Shown piece by piece: positions 48,990 to 59,639 of a DNA stretch of 64,000 bases. Position 1 is the first letter of the stretch; each line of letters begins with the position of its first letter. The position numbers and the translations under genes were made by a program. Source of the DNA: Solea solea (Eukaryota > Chordata > Actinopteri > Pleuronectiformes > Soleidae). The notes beneath the pieces are model-generated. The model did no database searches, was not told where the DNA came from, and saw nothing but the letters and a program-made list of their open reading frames with translations. The DNA lies in assembly GCF_958295425.1 (NCBI RefSeq), contig NC_081154.1, forward strand, positions 13,409,938 through 13,473,937, written 5' to 3'.

Positions 48990-50190
48990 ACAGACAGACA
49001 GGAACACAGGCAGCCCACTCACGCACTCACTCACTCAGGCAAGCAGAAACACCAGGAGCTCAGTGGCTGCCATGGATACAGTCCTGGAGTCTCTGCTGCT
49101 CTCACTCTGCTCTGTATGTTTACTGTGTGCATGTGTGCATGGGTGCGTGTGTGTGCGTGTGTGTGTGTGTGTGTGCGTGGGTTTGTTTTGAAAGCCTTGA
49201 GACTGGTCACTATATTAGGAATGAAAAGCATGAAAGAGGCGAAGCATACCTTACATGCACTGTGCACACCACACTCAGGCTGTGATCATTTATTTATATT
49301 GTAGAAATGTCATCATTGTATGAGTTGACAGAAGTCTTGTTTGTGTAAATGAGGTCTAATCCCAGTTAATCCATTAAAACACTAAATGCTATGATTGCTG
49401 CCAGTGACCATAAAGGATTTGTTTGTCTTAAAAAAAACAAACAAACTAGCTTTACCTTAAAAATGTCATGACAAATGACATCATTTACATATCATATGAT
49501 GATCAGTAGAGATTAGATTTTCTTTCTTGCTCAAGTAAATTGTGTTTTTGTTGACTTTGACCTTGACATTTGTCAATAATCTGAAGACACTTTTATTTTG
49601 TCCACACACAGACGGAGGTGAAAACATCACTCTGTTGTGCCTGTACTCAGGGCGGTTGATTTGGGAATTTGTTGATGTTGAGCTTTTGCTTAGCACAGCT
49701 GTCAACAACAGATCCTACATCAAATGCTGTACTTACTCTTAACAAAGTTAAGGTCACGCTCTTTTGTTTACCAATCAATATTTTTCTTTTCCTCTAAATG
49801 AAATCATGATATACTGTGGACTGTGAAAAGGGCAGCCTGTCGGCGCTCTGCAGCATTTTAACACTACTTATTTATTTATTTATTTATTTATTATACAGGG
49901 TTACAGCTTGCAGCTTCCTGTTAGGGGTCGACTGATTGATTTATTGATTGATAGGCTATTGTATTCCAAGTATAAAAGTAGTTTCTTAAAGTATAATTTC
50001 CTGTTCCCTGGTCAATCATTAACGTCTGCTTCACTGTCTGCTTTAGGAGGTCCATCGGATCACCACAGGCGATGGCGTCAAACGCACTGATAAGGACGAC
50101 GTGGCGGCCAGCGAGGTGGGCTGGATGACCTCAGTCAAAGACTGGGCCGGAGTCATGATATCCGCTCAGACGCTGACAGGAAGAGTCCTG
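31831..50190 (+). CDS. kcnma1: kcnma1, BK channel alpha subunit, 5' part only (exons 1-2)
   Basis: Pore-forming subunit of the large-conductance calcium- and voltage-activated potassium channel at the plasma membrane. Two coding exons are in the window: 31831-32064 (78 codons, phase 0) and 50047-50190 (48 codons). Exon 1 encodes [20 protein letters not shown] followed by the rest of S0, nearly identical to vertebrate BK channels as I know them. A Cys cluster follows (WTVCCHC, Cys 70, 71, 73), equivalent to the palmitoylated cysteines of the S0-S1 loop. Exon 2 encodes [20 protein letters not shown] and stops just before S1. The first ATG is used here because TAG precedes it in frame; a second ATG at codon 19 aligns with the human MDALIIP start. 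The pore and calcium-sensing RCK domains lie outside the window. Teleosts have kcnma1a and kcnma1b; I cannot assign which. Confidence 0.93.
32065..34514. other. kcnma1 intron 1, proximal part
   Basis: Non-coding. Contains (TTG)n at 32117-32132, (GT)n at 32207-32225 and 32372-32393, and AT-rich sequence. No exon-like segment was recognised on either strand. Confidence 0.5.
34515..35010 (+). mobile_element. MITE-like element, ggtgcttttccattac type
   Basis: Starts ggtgcttttccattacatag and ctcaactcggtttggtacga and ends near gagtcgagctagaactgtat. The ends are roughly complementary, as expected for inverted termini. The interior has gatgacactcggaccaatca. This arrangement is that of a non-autonomous DNA element family common in fish. 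A fragment with cttttccattac blocks also occurs near 28199-28260. Confidence 0.45.
35011..37429. other. kcnma1 intron 1, AT-rich stretch
   Basis: No gene, tRNA or strong repeat recognised. Possible minus-strand polyadenylation signals (TTTATT on the + strand, for example near 36938) could end the antisense transcription unit proposed at 37.8-45.4 kb, but none stands out. Confidence 0.4.
37430..37650 (-). repeat. Duplicated block, copy 1 (pair with 40370-40590)
   Basis: Shares with 40370-40590, same orientation, the blocks gattcacaaa.ctaga.ggatcc, cacagagagaagaaggg, ggagaaaagtctcctt, gagtcgactc, ttgttctctgtagtgttaag and cccagctcattaaatcct. About 85% alike over 200 bp by eye. The two copies flank the mini-exon array, so the array may have grown within a larger duplication. 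Confidence 0.8.
37797..38047 (-). other. Candidate last exon of an antisense transcript
   Basis: On the - strand a good acceptor (TTTTACCTTCAG) precedes an open stretch starting [20 protein letters not shown] and running about 80 codons to a stop at about 37797. I do not recognise the protein. It lies directly after the mini-exon array with an 83-bp interval. It could be the terminal exon of a spliced RNA; whether it is translated is unknown. Confidence 0.35.
38131..39431 (-). repeat. Tandem array of nine exon-like units (minus strand)
   Basis: Nine related units, eight of them at about 129-165-bp spacing. On the - strand each has an AG-ended acceptor-like border (CTTTTACCTNAG/GATCC), a short body and a GTATGT or GTACNA donor-like border. 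Bodies are 38131-38189, 38270-38339, 38414-38504, 38579-38651, 38732-38801, 38876-38966, 39039-39095, 39170-39232 and 39313-39431. The body reads (G)[15 protein letters not shown] then FLQDVF. The 91-bp bodies carry an internal 21-bp duplication of gtccagttcggtccggcttgg. The intervals between bodies are about 80-90 bp and also conserved. The longest body, at 39313-39431, is least repetitive and may be the ancestor. Body lengths are mostly not multiples of three, so a conserved frame across all units is unlikely. Confidence 0.75.
39572..39690 (-). other. Candidate antisense exon before the array
   Basis: On the - strand it ends with a consensus donor, TTGGAACAG/GTGAGC, at 39571/39570. A possible acceptor is GTAGGAACAG near 39660. 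The body is open in the frame [20 protein letters not shown]. No known family. The upstream border is uncertain. Confidence 0.3.
40213..40322 (+). repeat. Inverted duplication, left arm
   Basis: About 85% alike by eye to the reverse complement of 40813-40920. Shared blocks are ggagcagtttcctaatcc, cagcatgacttca, gtaagatgtgtc and acttgaaatgct. The arms are 490 bp apart and could form a cruciform or a hairpin RNA if transcribed through. Confidence 0.8.
40370..40590 (-). repeat. Duplicated block, copy 2 (pair with 37430-37650)
   Basis: Partner of the block at 37430-37650. On the - strand a pyrimidine-rich acceptor-like TTTTTCTCTTTAG precedes it, and the frame stays open for about 100 codons ([20 protein letters not shown] and on). 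Either a duplicated exon or a low-copy repeat. Confidence 0.75.
40813..40927 (-). repeat. Inverted duplication, right arm, with an exon-like body
   Basis: On the - strand, 40927-40860 is a 68-nt segment bounded by a strong acceptor (TTTTCTTTTTATGCAG) and a strong donor (GAG/GTAAGA). Its open frame reads [20 protein letters not shown]. The inverted partner at 40213-40322 keeps the GTAAGATG but has lost the GAG before it. This is among the better exon candidates of the antisense unit. Confidence 0.6.
41364..41421. repeat. (TTA)n microsatellite
   Basis: Trinucleotide run of about 18 ATT units with one G interruption, within kcnma1 intron 1. Confidence 0.9.
42220..42254. repeat. Poly-A tract
   Basis: About 34 uninterrupted A on the + strand. 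It may mark the tail of a retroposed sequence or, read on the - strand, a very long poly-T before an open segment. No target-site duplication was identified. Confidence 0.9.
42420..42473 (-). other. Candidate antisense exon
   Basis: Bounded on the - strand by CTTGCTTTACAG at 42474-42475 and CTCCG/GTAAGTC at 42420/42419. An internal alternative acceptor (CCATCTCAG) would give a 24-nt exon. No protein recognised. Confidence 0.3.
43265..43474 (-). other. Candidate antisense exon containing a minisatellite
   Basis: On the - strand it begins after TTTGTGTCTTTCAG and may end at ATAAG/GTAAGAG. The middle (43301-43425) is made of four copies, about 20-47 bp apart, of a GGCACGGCGGCCCAGGAAAGC motif. 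It is strikingly GC-rich against AT-rich surroundings. A 73-codon open frame crosses it, but a repetitive GC-rich segment gives long frames by chance. Confidence 0.35.
43301..43425. repeat. GC-rich minisatellite
   Basis: Four imperfect copies of ggcacggcggcccaggaaag, with intervening cgtgaggg-type spacers. CpG content is far above its neighbours. Confidence 0.85.
44842..44904 (-). other. Candidate antisense exon, 63 nt
   Basis: On the - strand it has a strong acceptor (TTTTCTTTTTAAATCACAG) and a near-perfect donor (GAACAG/GTGAGT). One frame is fully open, [20 protein letters not shown], and looks protein-like, but I cannot match it to a family. It lies 170 bp downstream of the donor near 45074. 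Confidence 0.45.
45170..45530. promoter_or_regulatory. CpG-rich, possibly bidirectional promoter inside kcnma1 intron 1
   Basis: A sharp island of CpG-rich sequence (for example GCGCCACGCGCGAC, GAGCTGCGCGTGCAC and CCCCCACGTCGCGAC) within an AT-rich intron. It contains the full palindromic CRE TGACGTCA at 45196-45203 and a GC-box-like CCACGCCCCC at 45484-45493. Donor-like sites point outward on both sides (+ strand 45521/45522 GAAG/GTAAGT; - strand near 45074). It could be a promoter for nested RNAs or an alternative first exon of kcnma1. Confidence 0.55.
45400..46775 (+). ncRNA. Proposed + strand nested transcript
   Basis: Inference. A first exon would end at 45521 (GTAGAAG/GTAAGTCGC). A second would start at 46011 after TTTCTGTTTGTGTATTGCAG. 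A possible poly(A) signal ATTAAA lies at 46768-46773 with a T/GT-rich stretch after it. No long open frame is present, so it would be non-coding. Alternatively the first exon splices directly to kcnma1 exon 2 at 50047 and acts as a second non-coding first exon. Confidence 0.3.
46641..46766. repeat. (ATCT)n microsatellite
   Basis: About 30 tetranucleotide units, interrupted by two AACT units and a few single changes. Expected to vary in length between individuals. Confidence 0.95.
46800..50046. other. kcnma1 intron 1, distal part
   Basis: Non-coding. Simple repeats only: (CAGG)n with flanking CAGA at 48948-49001, (GT)n at 49142-49178 and (TTTA)n at 49867-49893. An AT-rich 114-codon open frame at 48342-48686 has no recognisable features. 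Confidence 0.5.
48948..49001. repeat. (CAGG)n/(CAGA)n microsatellite
   Basis: About eight CAGG units flanked on both sides by CAGA units, in kcnma1 intron 1. Confidence 0.9.
50047..50190 (+). CDS. kcnma1: kcnma1 exon 2: S0-S1 linker
   Basis: Bounded by TTTAG/GAGGTC and CTG/GTGAGT. It encodes [20 protein letters not shown], a variable linker start, then the highly conserved segment ending TLTGRVL that leads into S1. The variable part is shorter than I recall for human. Exon 1 and exon 2 are separated by an 18-kb intron. Confidence 0.93.
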
Positions 50191-51959
50191 GTGAGTTCAC
50201 ACTCAGTCATCATCCTTCATTTACTCTTTGATTGGCGTCTCGAGCGACTTAGGTCCACATGTACCAGGCCAGCGTTAAGACATGAGTGAGATGAAGCGTG
50301 ACAGCTGTTCATGATCATTCCTCATGATCTGCTTGACAGCTTGGAATTCCCTCATGGGGCAACCTTATGGAAAATACTTAATATTACAGCGCAAGCCCGA
50401 AACATGAGGATAAAACAGGCATATTTACTCAGTCTCTGCTGTCTGAACAGAGATATACTCTTTTATATAGTGTTTATCTGGTTAGCTTATCCCTGGACAG
50501 ACATTGGAACAAAGGAAGAGATTTTCATAGTGTATTAAGGTCACATTTCCCATAATGCTACAGCAGAGTGAAACAGATCCAGAAAGGGGGCTGGGAGGGT
50601 GGGGGCTGCACAATTTACCAATTGCTTTGGATGTGGTTGCCATGGCATCTGGTGTGTCTGTTGACACGGTGATCCCACGACAAGTTGGGCTACGTCTAGA
50701 TTACCAGGCTGAAGTGACTGTGTGGACATCGTCAATTTCCCGATTTGTGGCGCTAGAGCAGAGACATACTGACGTGTGGCTATGTGACATGATTGACAAT
50801 GGTCGTATCAGAACCCATGTGACTTCTTGCTTATGTACTGATGTCGCTGACCTGCAACACGTGTGCACAGCAAAAGCAAACAGCAAGGGAGGGGAGTTCC
50901 GTTCCTGCAAACTAAACACACACACACACACATTTTCTGTGATACCGTTAGTCTTATCTTATCATATCTTATGTTATCTTATCTTATTTCCTGCTTTAAT
51001 ATCAAAGAGTCTCAAGTCTTGTCAATAATGCATGTGTGTCGTTTGAGAGGACAGTCACAGGTGTTGTAGATGTTAGATCTGAATCAGATTTAAACGATCT
51101 TTTTATTGCACAACAGGATAAAGAGAATGTATGAAGTATTCTAGTTAGGTCCATCATTTGGTGTAACTTGTCCTGACCAGTGGTTGGACATCTGAGCTTA
51201 CATATGTGTGGAGGAGATTATTTTACAGTCTTTTTAAATGTAAAATTCTTCTTATTCCTGAATGAGACAGCTGAATAATTCAGAGTTCAACATCTCATTA
51301 CAAACTGTTGCATCTACTTCATCTGCAGCTGCCATTAACAGCGATTGTCTTGATAAGGAGTATAAGGATATTGTTCCTGCTTTGTGTAGTGAATGATTTG
51401 CTGTTGTTTTGAGATGACATGTGTAGCTGCACGCTGCTACAAGGAGATGACGTAGAATAAAACACTTAAGCTCCCAGTCTGGGCTAAAAAGAGCACTTTT
51501 CTTTTATCTCCCTCTAAATGTCCTCTGATGATAACTCTGATGACTCAGGCAGAAGTCACTTTTTCCCCGCGGCGTGCTTTATTAGTTTGTCCTGAGCGCA
51601 GACACTAGTGTCTGGTTAATGGTGACGGCGACATATTGCTAACAGAAGCGTGACGTCATCCTGTGTTTCCTTGTTTTTCAGTGTGTGCCATGAATGCTCA
51701 AATCAACTCATTAGAGTGTGTGTGCGTGCTCAAGTGCTATGCCTCTGATGGCCTGACACACAACTGTTTAGTGAGTGCTCGTCTGTAACCGTGGCAACTG
51801 CAGCTTACCTAGACATGGCAGATGTGTGTGTGTGTGTTTAGGAGACACATTAAAGCCTATTTTCAAGCCAGATGAGAGGGAATTTTACTGTAAGAGTTTG
51901 TGTTGGCTTAAAATAAAGCGTGGGTGTGTGTGTTTTTTACATGTGTGATATGAAATATG

Positions 51960-52195
51960 TGTATTTGTTACCTCTTTAGAAACCTCGTCAGGACCAGGAG
52001 TCCTCATGGAGACCAAAACCTGTCCATTGAGGCATTTCTGAGAAAATTATTAGATTCAGGGCTAAGATTTGAATTGTGGTTAAATTAAAGTTAGGGTTAG
52101 ACATTAACTGGTTATGGTTAAGGTTAGGGATAAGGCTTTGTTAAGGTTGTCCAAATAAGTCAATAAGAGTAATTTGTGTGTGTGCGTGTGTGTGT
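51960..52195 (-). repeat. Interspersed repeat with ttaggg/aaccct-type core, reversed
   Basis: Contains agttagggttagacattaac and ggttatggttaaggttaggg, the reverse complement of the CCTAACC block type seen near 5300-5560. A common fish repeat by its look; boundaries approximate. Confidence 0.5.
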
Positions 52196-54013
52196 TTTAC
52201 GCATCGATGAGTCTGCGTTTATAATTTTGCAGGCTTTTTGGATATTCTGGATATTTTTAATGCTCCAGCAGCTCTCACTAAAAGCCAGAAAAGGGTGGAT
52301 CGACCACATTTGACCTTAGGTCTTTTTGTCCAGAGCTTGAAATTCCAGCCCTTTACCACGGTGCAGCACATCCTCTCATTAACTTGAACAAATTCAATCT
52401 TCTTAAATTGTTCCGTAGAATGAGATGAAGTCAAGGACAGAATACGCCCTAAACCTTCAACCCAATAGAGACACAGATTATACAAAAATTAGGCTCTGCA
52501 GTACTTTGCAATTCTACAAAGTCAATAACTTTACTGTTGAGGACATTAGTTGCATTTGAATATGTGTAGTTAGCTTTTAAACCTAGAAACACTACAACCA
52601 CAGAGCAGCCACACTGCCTGCACGAGATGAACATCAAGTGAAACGCTCTAACCTTTCTTTTCCTTGATCCTTAAAACAGTCTAAGTGTTATTTTGAACAA
52701 GCTTTTTAAGTGTATGAGAAGACAAGGCTAATTCTCACTTGATTTAAAGAACCACTTAACAATATCCTCAGGAGTTTGGTCTCAGTCTTTAGTTTCAGCA
52801 TGATGTCAAAGCAGGGCATGCTGATTTTGATGAATCATTTTTAAGTAAATCTCATGATTCATATTCATTTCATAAGCCATGACAAAAAATTACACACAAT
52901 GTTTTTTTTAATATTATAACATTCCATGATAAAAATAAATAAATGTGTTAGAAGTTGGCTTCTCTTCTTCTTTGGGATCAAGTGCAGTGATGTGTACGGC
53001 CCCAAGCAACAAGAGTGAAGCGTCCTTCTCCAGCAGTCAGTCTGACGTCTATATACATACAGTATGTCTGTGACAGCTGGTGTAACACACTAAAATGCTG
53101 GTGTTCCTGTCGTACAGTAAGATCCACCCTCAGCTCCACCCTCTCGTACAAATACGGTCTCTTCTTGTTCAACCAGGGGTTTGCCAAACTGTAAACCTTC
53201 AAATCGGCAGCTCATAAATGAATTGGAGTGTCATAAATGAGTGAAATGTACGTGTCTATAACTAGTATCAACCTCGCCAACTGCAGCACGACACACTGAG
53301 CTGAATGTTTACCTCTGGTGGTGGATGTTGAGTGACAAACAGGTGCAGGCGTCTCTGTGGAAGACCCAGAGGCACGATGTGCATCTGCCTCACCGGCCTC
53401 ACATCACAGCAGATTGCAAAAGATCAAACCTTGCCTTTAGGGCTATTTGATTAGCAGGGAGGATACTCCCGGGTGACCTTTCAGTCTGTGAAGGTTTATC
53501 TGCCTCAGATCTCGGCTCTTCATGCACTCAAATAAAACAGAAATGACGAGGCTTTGTGTTTACTTTTTTGAAGTCCAGGTCAGCGGCAACGCTCCGTGTA
53601 AGAAGATGTTATCTTCGCAGATTGAGGGAAGCCTCCCATCTGTCGGTTTATGCGTTATTGCATTGCCCCCTCCCCCTAAGTCACCTACGCATCGCACACA
53701 TCCACCCCCACAGTTGATCAAATATGTCGCCGGGTTAGTTTTGCGGCATCAAAACAAACAGCTCGCTGAACAGGTGGCCTCAGCTTGTACCTTTGCCAAA
53801 AAAGCTGGCAGGTCTCCTGTAATGACGATCACCTGTTCCCTGGTCAGTTGCATCCTCCACCGAGAATGTAATAGTCCAGAACCTGGAAGTCAGACGGTGT
53901 GTGTCAGAGCTTACACCTGAGGTTAGAGCATTCTGGGAGAAAATTAGATGTCTGTTAAATGAGGGGGTCCTGCTGAGTGACATTTCCTAAGTTATGTGTG
54001 TGTGTGTGGAAGG

Positions 54014-54036
54014 TGGGGGGGGGGGGGGGGGGGGGG
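54014..54036. repeat. Poly-G tract
   Basis: An unbroken run of about 23 G in kcnma1 intron 2, next to a short (TG)n. Length may be uncertain because long G runs are hard to sequence. Confidence 0.9.
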
Positions 54037-56438
54037 CTATTATTCTGGCCATGGAGATGTTTTCTATTAATGGAAGCACAGAACTGCCCTTTGGCATGAA
54101 TCAGTTTGCATTCCTACTCCCAACTGCAGTCATAGGTGGAAGAGCATCAGTGGTTATGTGGCTGTTTTCCTCTCAATGATTCTCTTGCCTGTGTGTCCAA
54201 ACGTTTTCAACAAAAGTCAAATTCACATGTCGTGAGTCCTGATTCTTTTTTTCACTCCCCAGCACAAGCAGGACGTGTCTGCTTCCATGATTACATGTTA
54301 GCTTACGTGATGACATGTCATGTTCTTGAAGGGGTGTCCCATTTCGTAGGGCTCCATTTTAAGCATCACCCTTTGCAACACAATTTCAAATGGCAAGAGA
54401 TGGTGAGTAGTGGTGAAAATGAGAAATGGGTTTGGGCCATACACAAATGTCAAAAGTCAAAAGTTTTGTAAGGGATGTATTTGGTACCATATTATTGACA
54501 TGTCACACTAGTAAGGACATAAGTGTATCAGGTGAAATTCTTACCTGGAGGTGGACAGACAGGTGGTGTCCTGTGATGACGTCCATGAAGCAGCAGAATC
54601 AAACTTTGACTTTGTTGCATTGTATTCTTGTCGACATCCAGAGTGTTTTAGCACTGCAACAAAGTGTGTTGTTGGATTTTATTGGATAAGATGAAAAGAT
54701 TATTTTCTCAAAACTATCCAGGTGCTTTTTCTACATATACCCAAACCACAGCTTCATTTGGCTTAACTAATTTCCCTGTTTATGTCGAAACACTATTATG
54801 TTGATATGCATCTCTATAGATGTAAACAAGTCATGCAAATTTGTTCCAGAAAATGCTGTATGTTCACCTGTATGGTGAATGTATAGACAATCATTTTTTA
54901 TGCTTCCTGTTCACACTTAGCACTCGACAAAGAAAACTCGATCAGATCTCAAGTTTCTTTGGTATAACAGGAATCAGGAAGGTGTCAGGAATGGCTATAT
55001 TTAACATTTCTTATGCATTTTTCTGACACATCAAACTCACTAACTGATAGCTATTGACTCAGTGTGCAAAAATGAGAACACATAACCATAGTTACCATAC
55101 CATGTGTCACTTGCTAATGAAAGTGTCTTTATCTTCATACGTGATATGACTGTGTGTCAACTTCATGAACACCAATGGAAGAGTTTTTTTTGGTGTGATA
55201 TTAGGGATGGAGAGGGCAGGGAGGAAGCTTATATGATGGAACATTCAACCTGCGTATCCATGGGTGAGACAGAGCGCAAATGAATTCACTTCATCAGCAG
55301 CTGTCAAACAAAAAGTGCTGCAGAGTCATCTTGGATTACCAGGGTCAACAGAGTCGTCTTCTCTATTTACCGCTGCCGTCAAGATTTGATGTCACCTGGG
55401 AGCAGCTGCAGAGGGAAAAAGACGCTCTGAACAAAATTATAGGTGGGCCAGAAGGGCATTCTCATCAGGTGGACAAACTCACCTCCTCTTCCTCCTCCTC
55501 CTCCTCAGCATGACATGAAAATGCTTTTTGCCTGATGAGAGTTTTAAAAAAAAGCAAAAGAGAGAGGGTAAACAATTTAGTGCGAACACGCTCTCTTATG
55601 CAGCAGCAGAAAATGACGCACGCGCCATTCACACCTGACACTCGTCACTTGCATGACTGACAGTTGTGCTCATGTCGTGCTGCTGCACAACATTCTTACT
55701 TTTTCCCCTGTGTTCAGACTGAAAGCCTTCGGACAGGTTTTTTACTATGTGTGACCTTTTCCTGACATTCCCACTTGACTCTTGGCTTCGGATTCGGACG
55801 TCGGTGTTGTTGTTGTTGTGTGTAAGCGATAGTCCACCAATGCTCCTGTGGCCTTGCGGTACAGACAGGGAGGGTGTTCGCCACCTGTGGATTCTAGTGC
55901 CAGCGTGATCGTGTGTGACTTTCACCGCACCCTGTGCAAGAGAATGAACAATGTGGCAGTTTCACTCGGCTCTCTGCCCGCCTAAGTCTGCCGCTATTTT
56001 CGGGTGACAGCAGCTGCCAGGCCTGTTTTGTCAGGACACTCCAGCGGCGAACAATGCCAGAGACTGTGTGAAGTTAGCTACTTATAGTATGACTGACGAC
56101 TTATAATATTTAATAATTCAGGGTACTGGGAGTAAATGGCATTCAAGATGAAAAGAAAGAAAATTGATGAATAAGTTGGTGAATATGGTAAGAATTGCTA
56201 AACATGTGCTGATGTGGGGAACACGGTGTCTCTCAGAGCAGGAAATCCTTTTTCTTATCGCATACTATCGGAAGAACCATTTTAAGGGTCAGAGTTAATT
56301 TTATATTTAAAACAACAATGGGAGTAGTGATAATTGTGCAGAAGTCACAAAACGTTTTGTTCATAAAAACGAGCCAAGCGAACTTTGACATATTTCCAAA
56401 TTTCAAAAATTAAATCCGATTTTAAAAAAAAAAGTACT

Positions 56439-56488
56439 TTTTCATTTTCACCAACTATGTGTGTTTATATAGTTGGTGAAAATGAAAA
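56439..56488. repeat. Perfect 19-bp inverted repeat with 12-nt loop
   Basis: The left arm ttttcattttcaccaacta is the exact reverse complement of 56470-56488, with loop 56458-56469. RNA from either strand would fold into a short hairpin. It could be part of a MITE end. There is no other miRNA-like support. Confidence 0.85.
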
Positions 56489-59400
56489 CATTTTATTTTT
56501 CATCAGTTTGCTTATAGGTTGTGCTGAAAAAAAGGATAGAAGTCACTCTATATTGCACATTCTTATAGCCTCTGTATGTACGTTTGAACATAGTAATAGT
56601 AAAATGCTCTGTGTTCTAATGCAGCTGGAAACTTACCTGTGGGCTGATGGTAGCAGATATAAATATCTACATAGATAAGATTTGACTATGAACATACTTA
56701 AAAACCAGGAGACTTCTGTTACATATCTTGTCGAGCTGTGTTCTTACATCAGCCAAAAACATCTCCAGCACTTTTTAAATCCATAGAAATCAGCATTTCT
56801 ATGCAAGGTCACCCGACTGACGTCTGCTCGCGTCGTCACCCACTCTTTACCGCTCTCTGCTATTGTGAAATGGCCATGAAGGTTTCATAGAACTGAGACT
56901 GACTAAATGAGTGCCAGTACAGGCGGCGGCAACAACAACAACAACAACACACAGCGTGTACACACACACACACACTCAGCTGTCTGACATACTCATTTAC
57001 AACTCTCCTGTTCATTACACAGATCAGGTTGCATGACGTCCGATTACCTCTGCGCCTCTGTGTCTGCACATACATGACAGCGATGTCTTCAGGGACAAAG
57101 CCCATGAAACATCCAAGAGACAGCGGAAAGTACTACCACTTAGCTGGTGTGTTGTCTGTTGTTTTTTTGCATTTAATTGTGTGTATTTGTCACTACAAAC
57201 TCAATATTGTGCGTTATATTTGGACTTTGCTTGGCGTCTGAGAGCCTGCAGGCTCTATAGATTCATATCATGATTCATATGTCTTTCCGTTTGTCTCGCC
57301 CCGTGTCTGCACATCCTCGCTCTGTGCTCGCGGGGCTGAATCCTTGCAGAAGTTATCCAATGACAGTTATGGTCGACCAGCAGTGTTTTGGCACGAGCAA
57401 ACAGTGTAGTATAATTAGTTTGTGAATTTGCAATCGTGTTCACATGGAAACCAAAGGGTGGAGACAATATTCTAATTATCTTCAAAAGCTAATTCATATG
57501 AAGAAATTGTCCGTCCCCAGTTCTGCTCTCCAGATTCCACTGAAAGCCGTGCGATGTGGCAATTATTGGTAATCGAGCTCACAGAGTCTTGAAAACTCAC
57601 AAGAGGGTTAACTGAAAGCAAATTAAAAATGAAATAAGAGACAGTATATAACACAATATAACACACACACACAAGTCATTAAATACAATTCATATTCAGT
57701 GTGAAGCTTCACTTGTGCTCCGGCTGGTGAAAGCGTCCATGAGGTTTTCAAACTCATTCGTTCCTTCGTTCTTACAGGAAATGCGGACATAAAGGAGGTG
57801 TAAATGCGGTAACTATTTTTACTCTGGCACTTTGCAACACACAGACTTTTCCTCGGCAAACTGAGTTTAATTCATTTACACGGCAATTTCGAAGAAAAAA
57901 CAAACAAACCACTATTTGGAGGTTAATAGAATAGGAAACAAATGTGGCCCTCGCTCTGTGAGCTAAAATGCAATTATACTGTACCCACCTGCAGAATAGA
58001 AATGTAATCATGTGCATTAATATCTCAGAACCGTTCGCCACGACAGGTCCATGTCGACGTTCCTGCCTCTCAGTTCCCCTCTCGTGCATCATGCATCCCC
58101 TCAAAACTTAAAAATACATGCGACTGCCATTGTGCTCATCTTCCCACATGCAGAGCATGAGTTACATTTTAATACGCGGTAGGAATTTCCATTTCCATTA
58201 TGGGCACAGAGCAAAGTTTCAATCTCTCGCTTTTCTCTCTCAGCAGCGAGAATAAAAAGTAGCTGCCAGAGAAGTGAGTCATAACATTTAACTTCAAACT
58301 CTTCTTTTTCTCACATAAAGACATTGGAGAACTTTTTTCATCTCGGTTTCCTTTTGTATGTTGTTGCTTTCCACAGTGAGAGGCAAATGAATTACAAACT
58401 CATTTCTGCTGAGAGACAGAGAGAGAGAGAGAGAACCAGTGAGAGTTTCGGGGAAGATACTTCCATCCCTCCCATACTAAGCTCTTAACACTTCACTGTG
58501 AGAGTGGTTGGGCTGCTTCCTGCAGGGCTTAAATCGTGGCTAAGCCATTATGGGATTTGGGCTTCTACACTGCATATTTTGATTATGGGTATTTTAATAT
58601 GTGTATAATGGTGCGGTCTGTACTAGAATACGTCTATTTTTAGTAAAGCAGAACATGCTGTTTTGGTCAAATGAAAGTCTGTTTTTATTTGACTCAATCT
58701 TGTCACTTCAAAAAATAAATAAATAGACTTTAAGACACATCGTGACAGAGAGATGCTTCAATTGGCTGGAGCCAAAAAAAAGTCCAAGGACAGCAACACT
58801 CATAGATCAGATCACTCACTATATACAGTGACCAGTGTCAAACAAACAGAGGATCAGTTTTCAGGCAGTTACAGTGCAACATATACAACATGAAATACAA
58901 ACTGAGAGCTTGTGTGGAGCTGCCAAGGCTTTATGACAGGATCCAGTGTCAAAGTGGCTTTTTTTAAGCATCTGTTCAATATGGATGATAGACAGAAGAT
59001 GAGCGAGTGGCTTTACAGCTTAAAGCATGTGATCATTGTTTTAACCTTTACTGGTTAACCACACTCCAATTAACAAAGATTACAACGCAATTCTATTTAG
59101 ACGTCAGGCGTATTTAAAGTAGCAGAGTAATACATCCAAATGGGAATGTCACGGACATAAACGATAGTACCCTTAACTTAATATTTTATTGCACAAACAC
59201 GAGAAGCAATCACTGCCAACGAGCGACTTCTGCAACTCCAAATAGAGTAAGACTTCTGCATCTGCCAACAAATAGTTTGCTCCTCTCTTCCTGAGCTAAT
59301 GGCTCCAGCTGTCTGCGCTTTGAACGCTGTCTTGTCCACACTGCATCTTTCCATCGACGTTCAGTAGGATTAAGATCAGGATAAATTCAGAATAATCCAG

Positions 59401-59639
59401 TGTTTTTATTTCCCAACACTCTGGTGGATATTAACTAAGCAAACACTGCCCTCGTCTCGTGGCTGCTAAGCAGAAGGCGTGTTCATGTCCTTAAAAACTG
59501 AAGGATATTCGTATTTGTTTGTCAAGACATATGTTTTTGAAAATGTGCCGTTCGTGGTTTTTCAGCGACAGCTGTGGCAGAGGAAAAACTGGTATAAAAT
59601 CTGCCGAATACAAACAGAGTGAGTTTGAACAGAGGGAAG

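Noticed and set aside
53522..53920. 132-codon + strand open frame in kcnma1 intron 2
   Set aside because: No recognisable domain, no splice or promoter context and low-complexity proline content; likely a chance frame.
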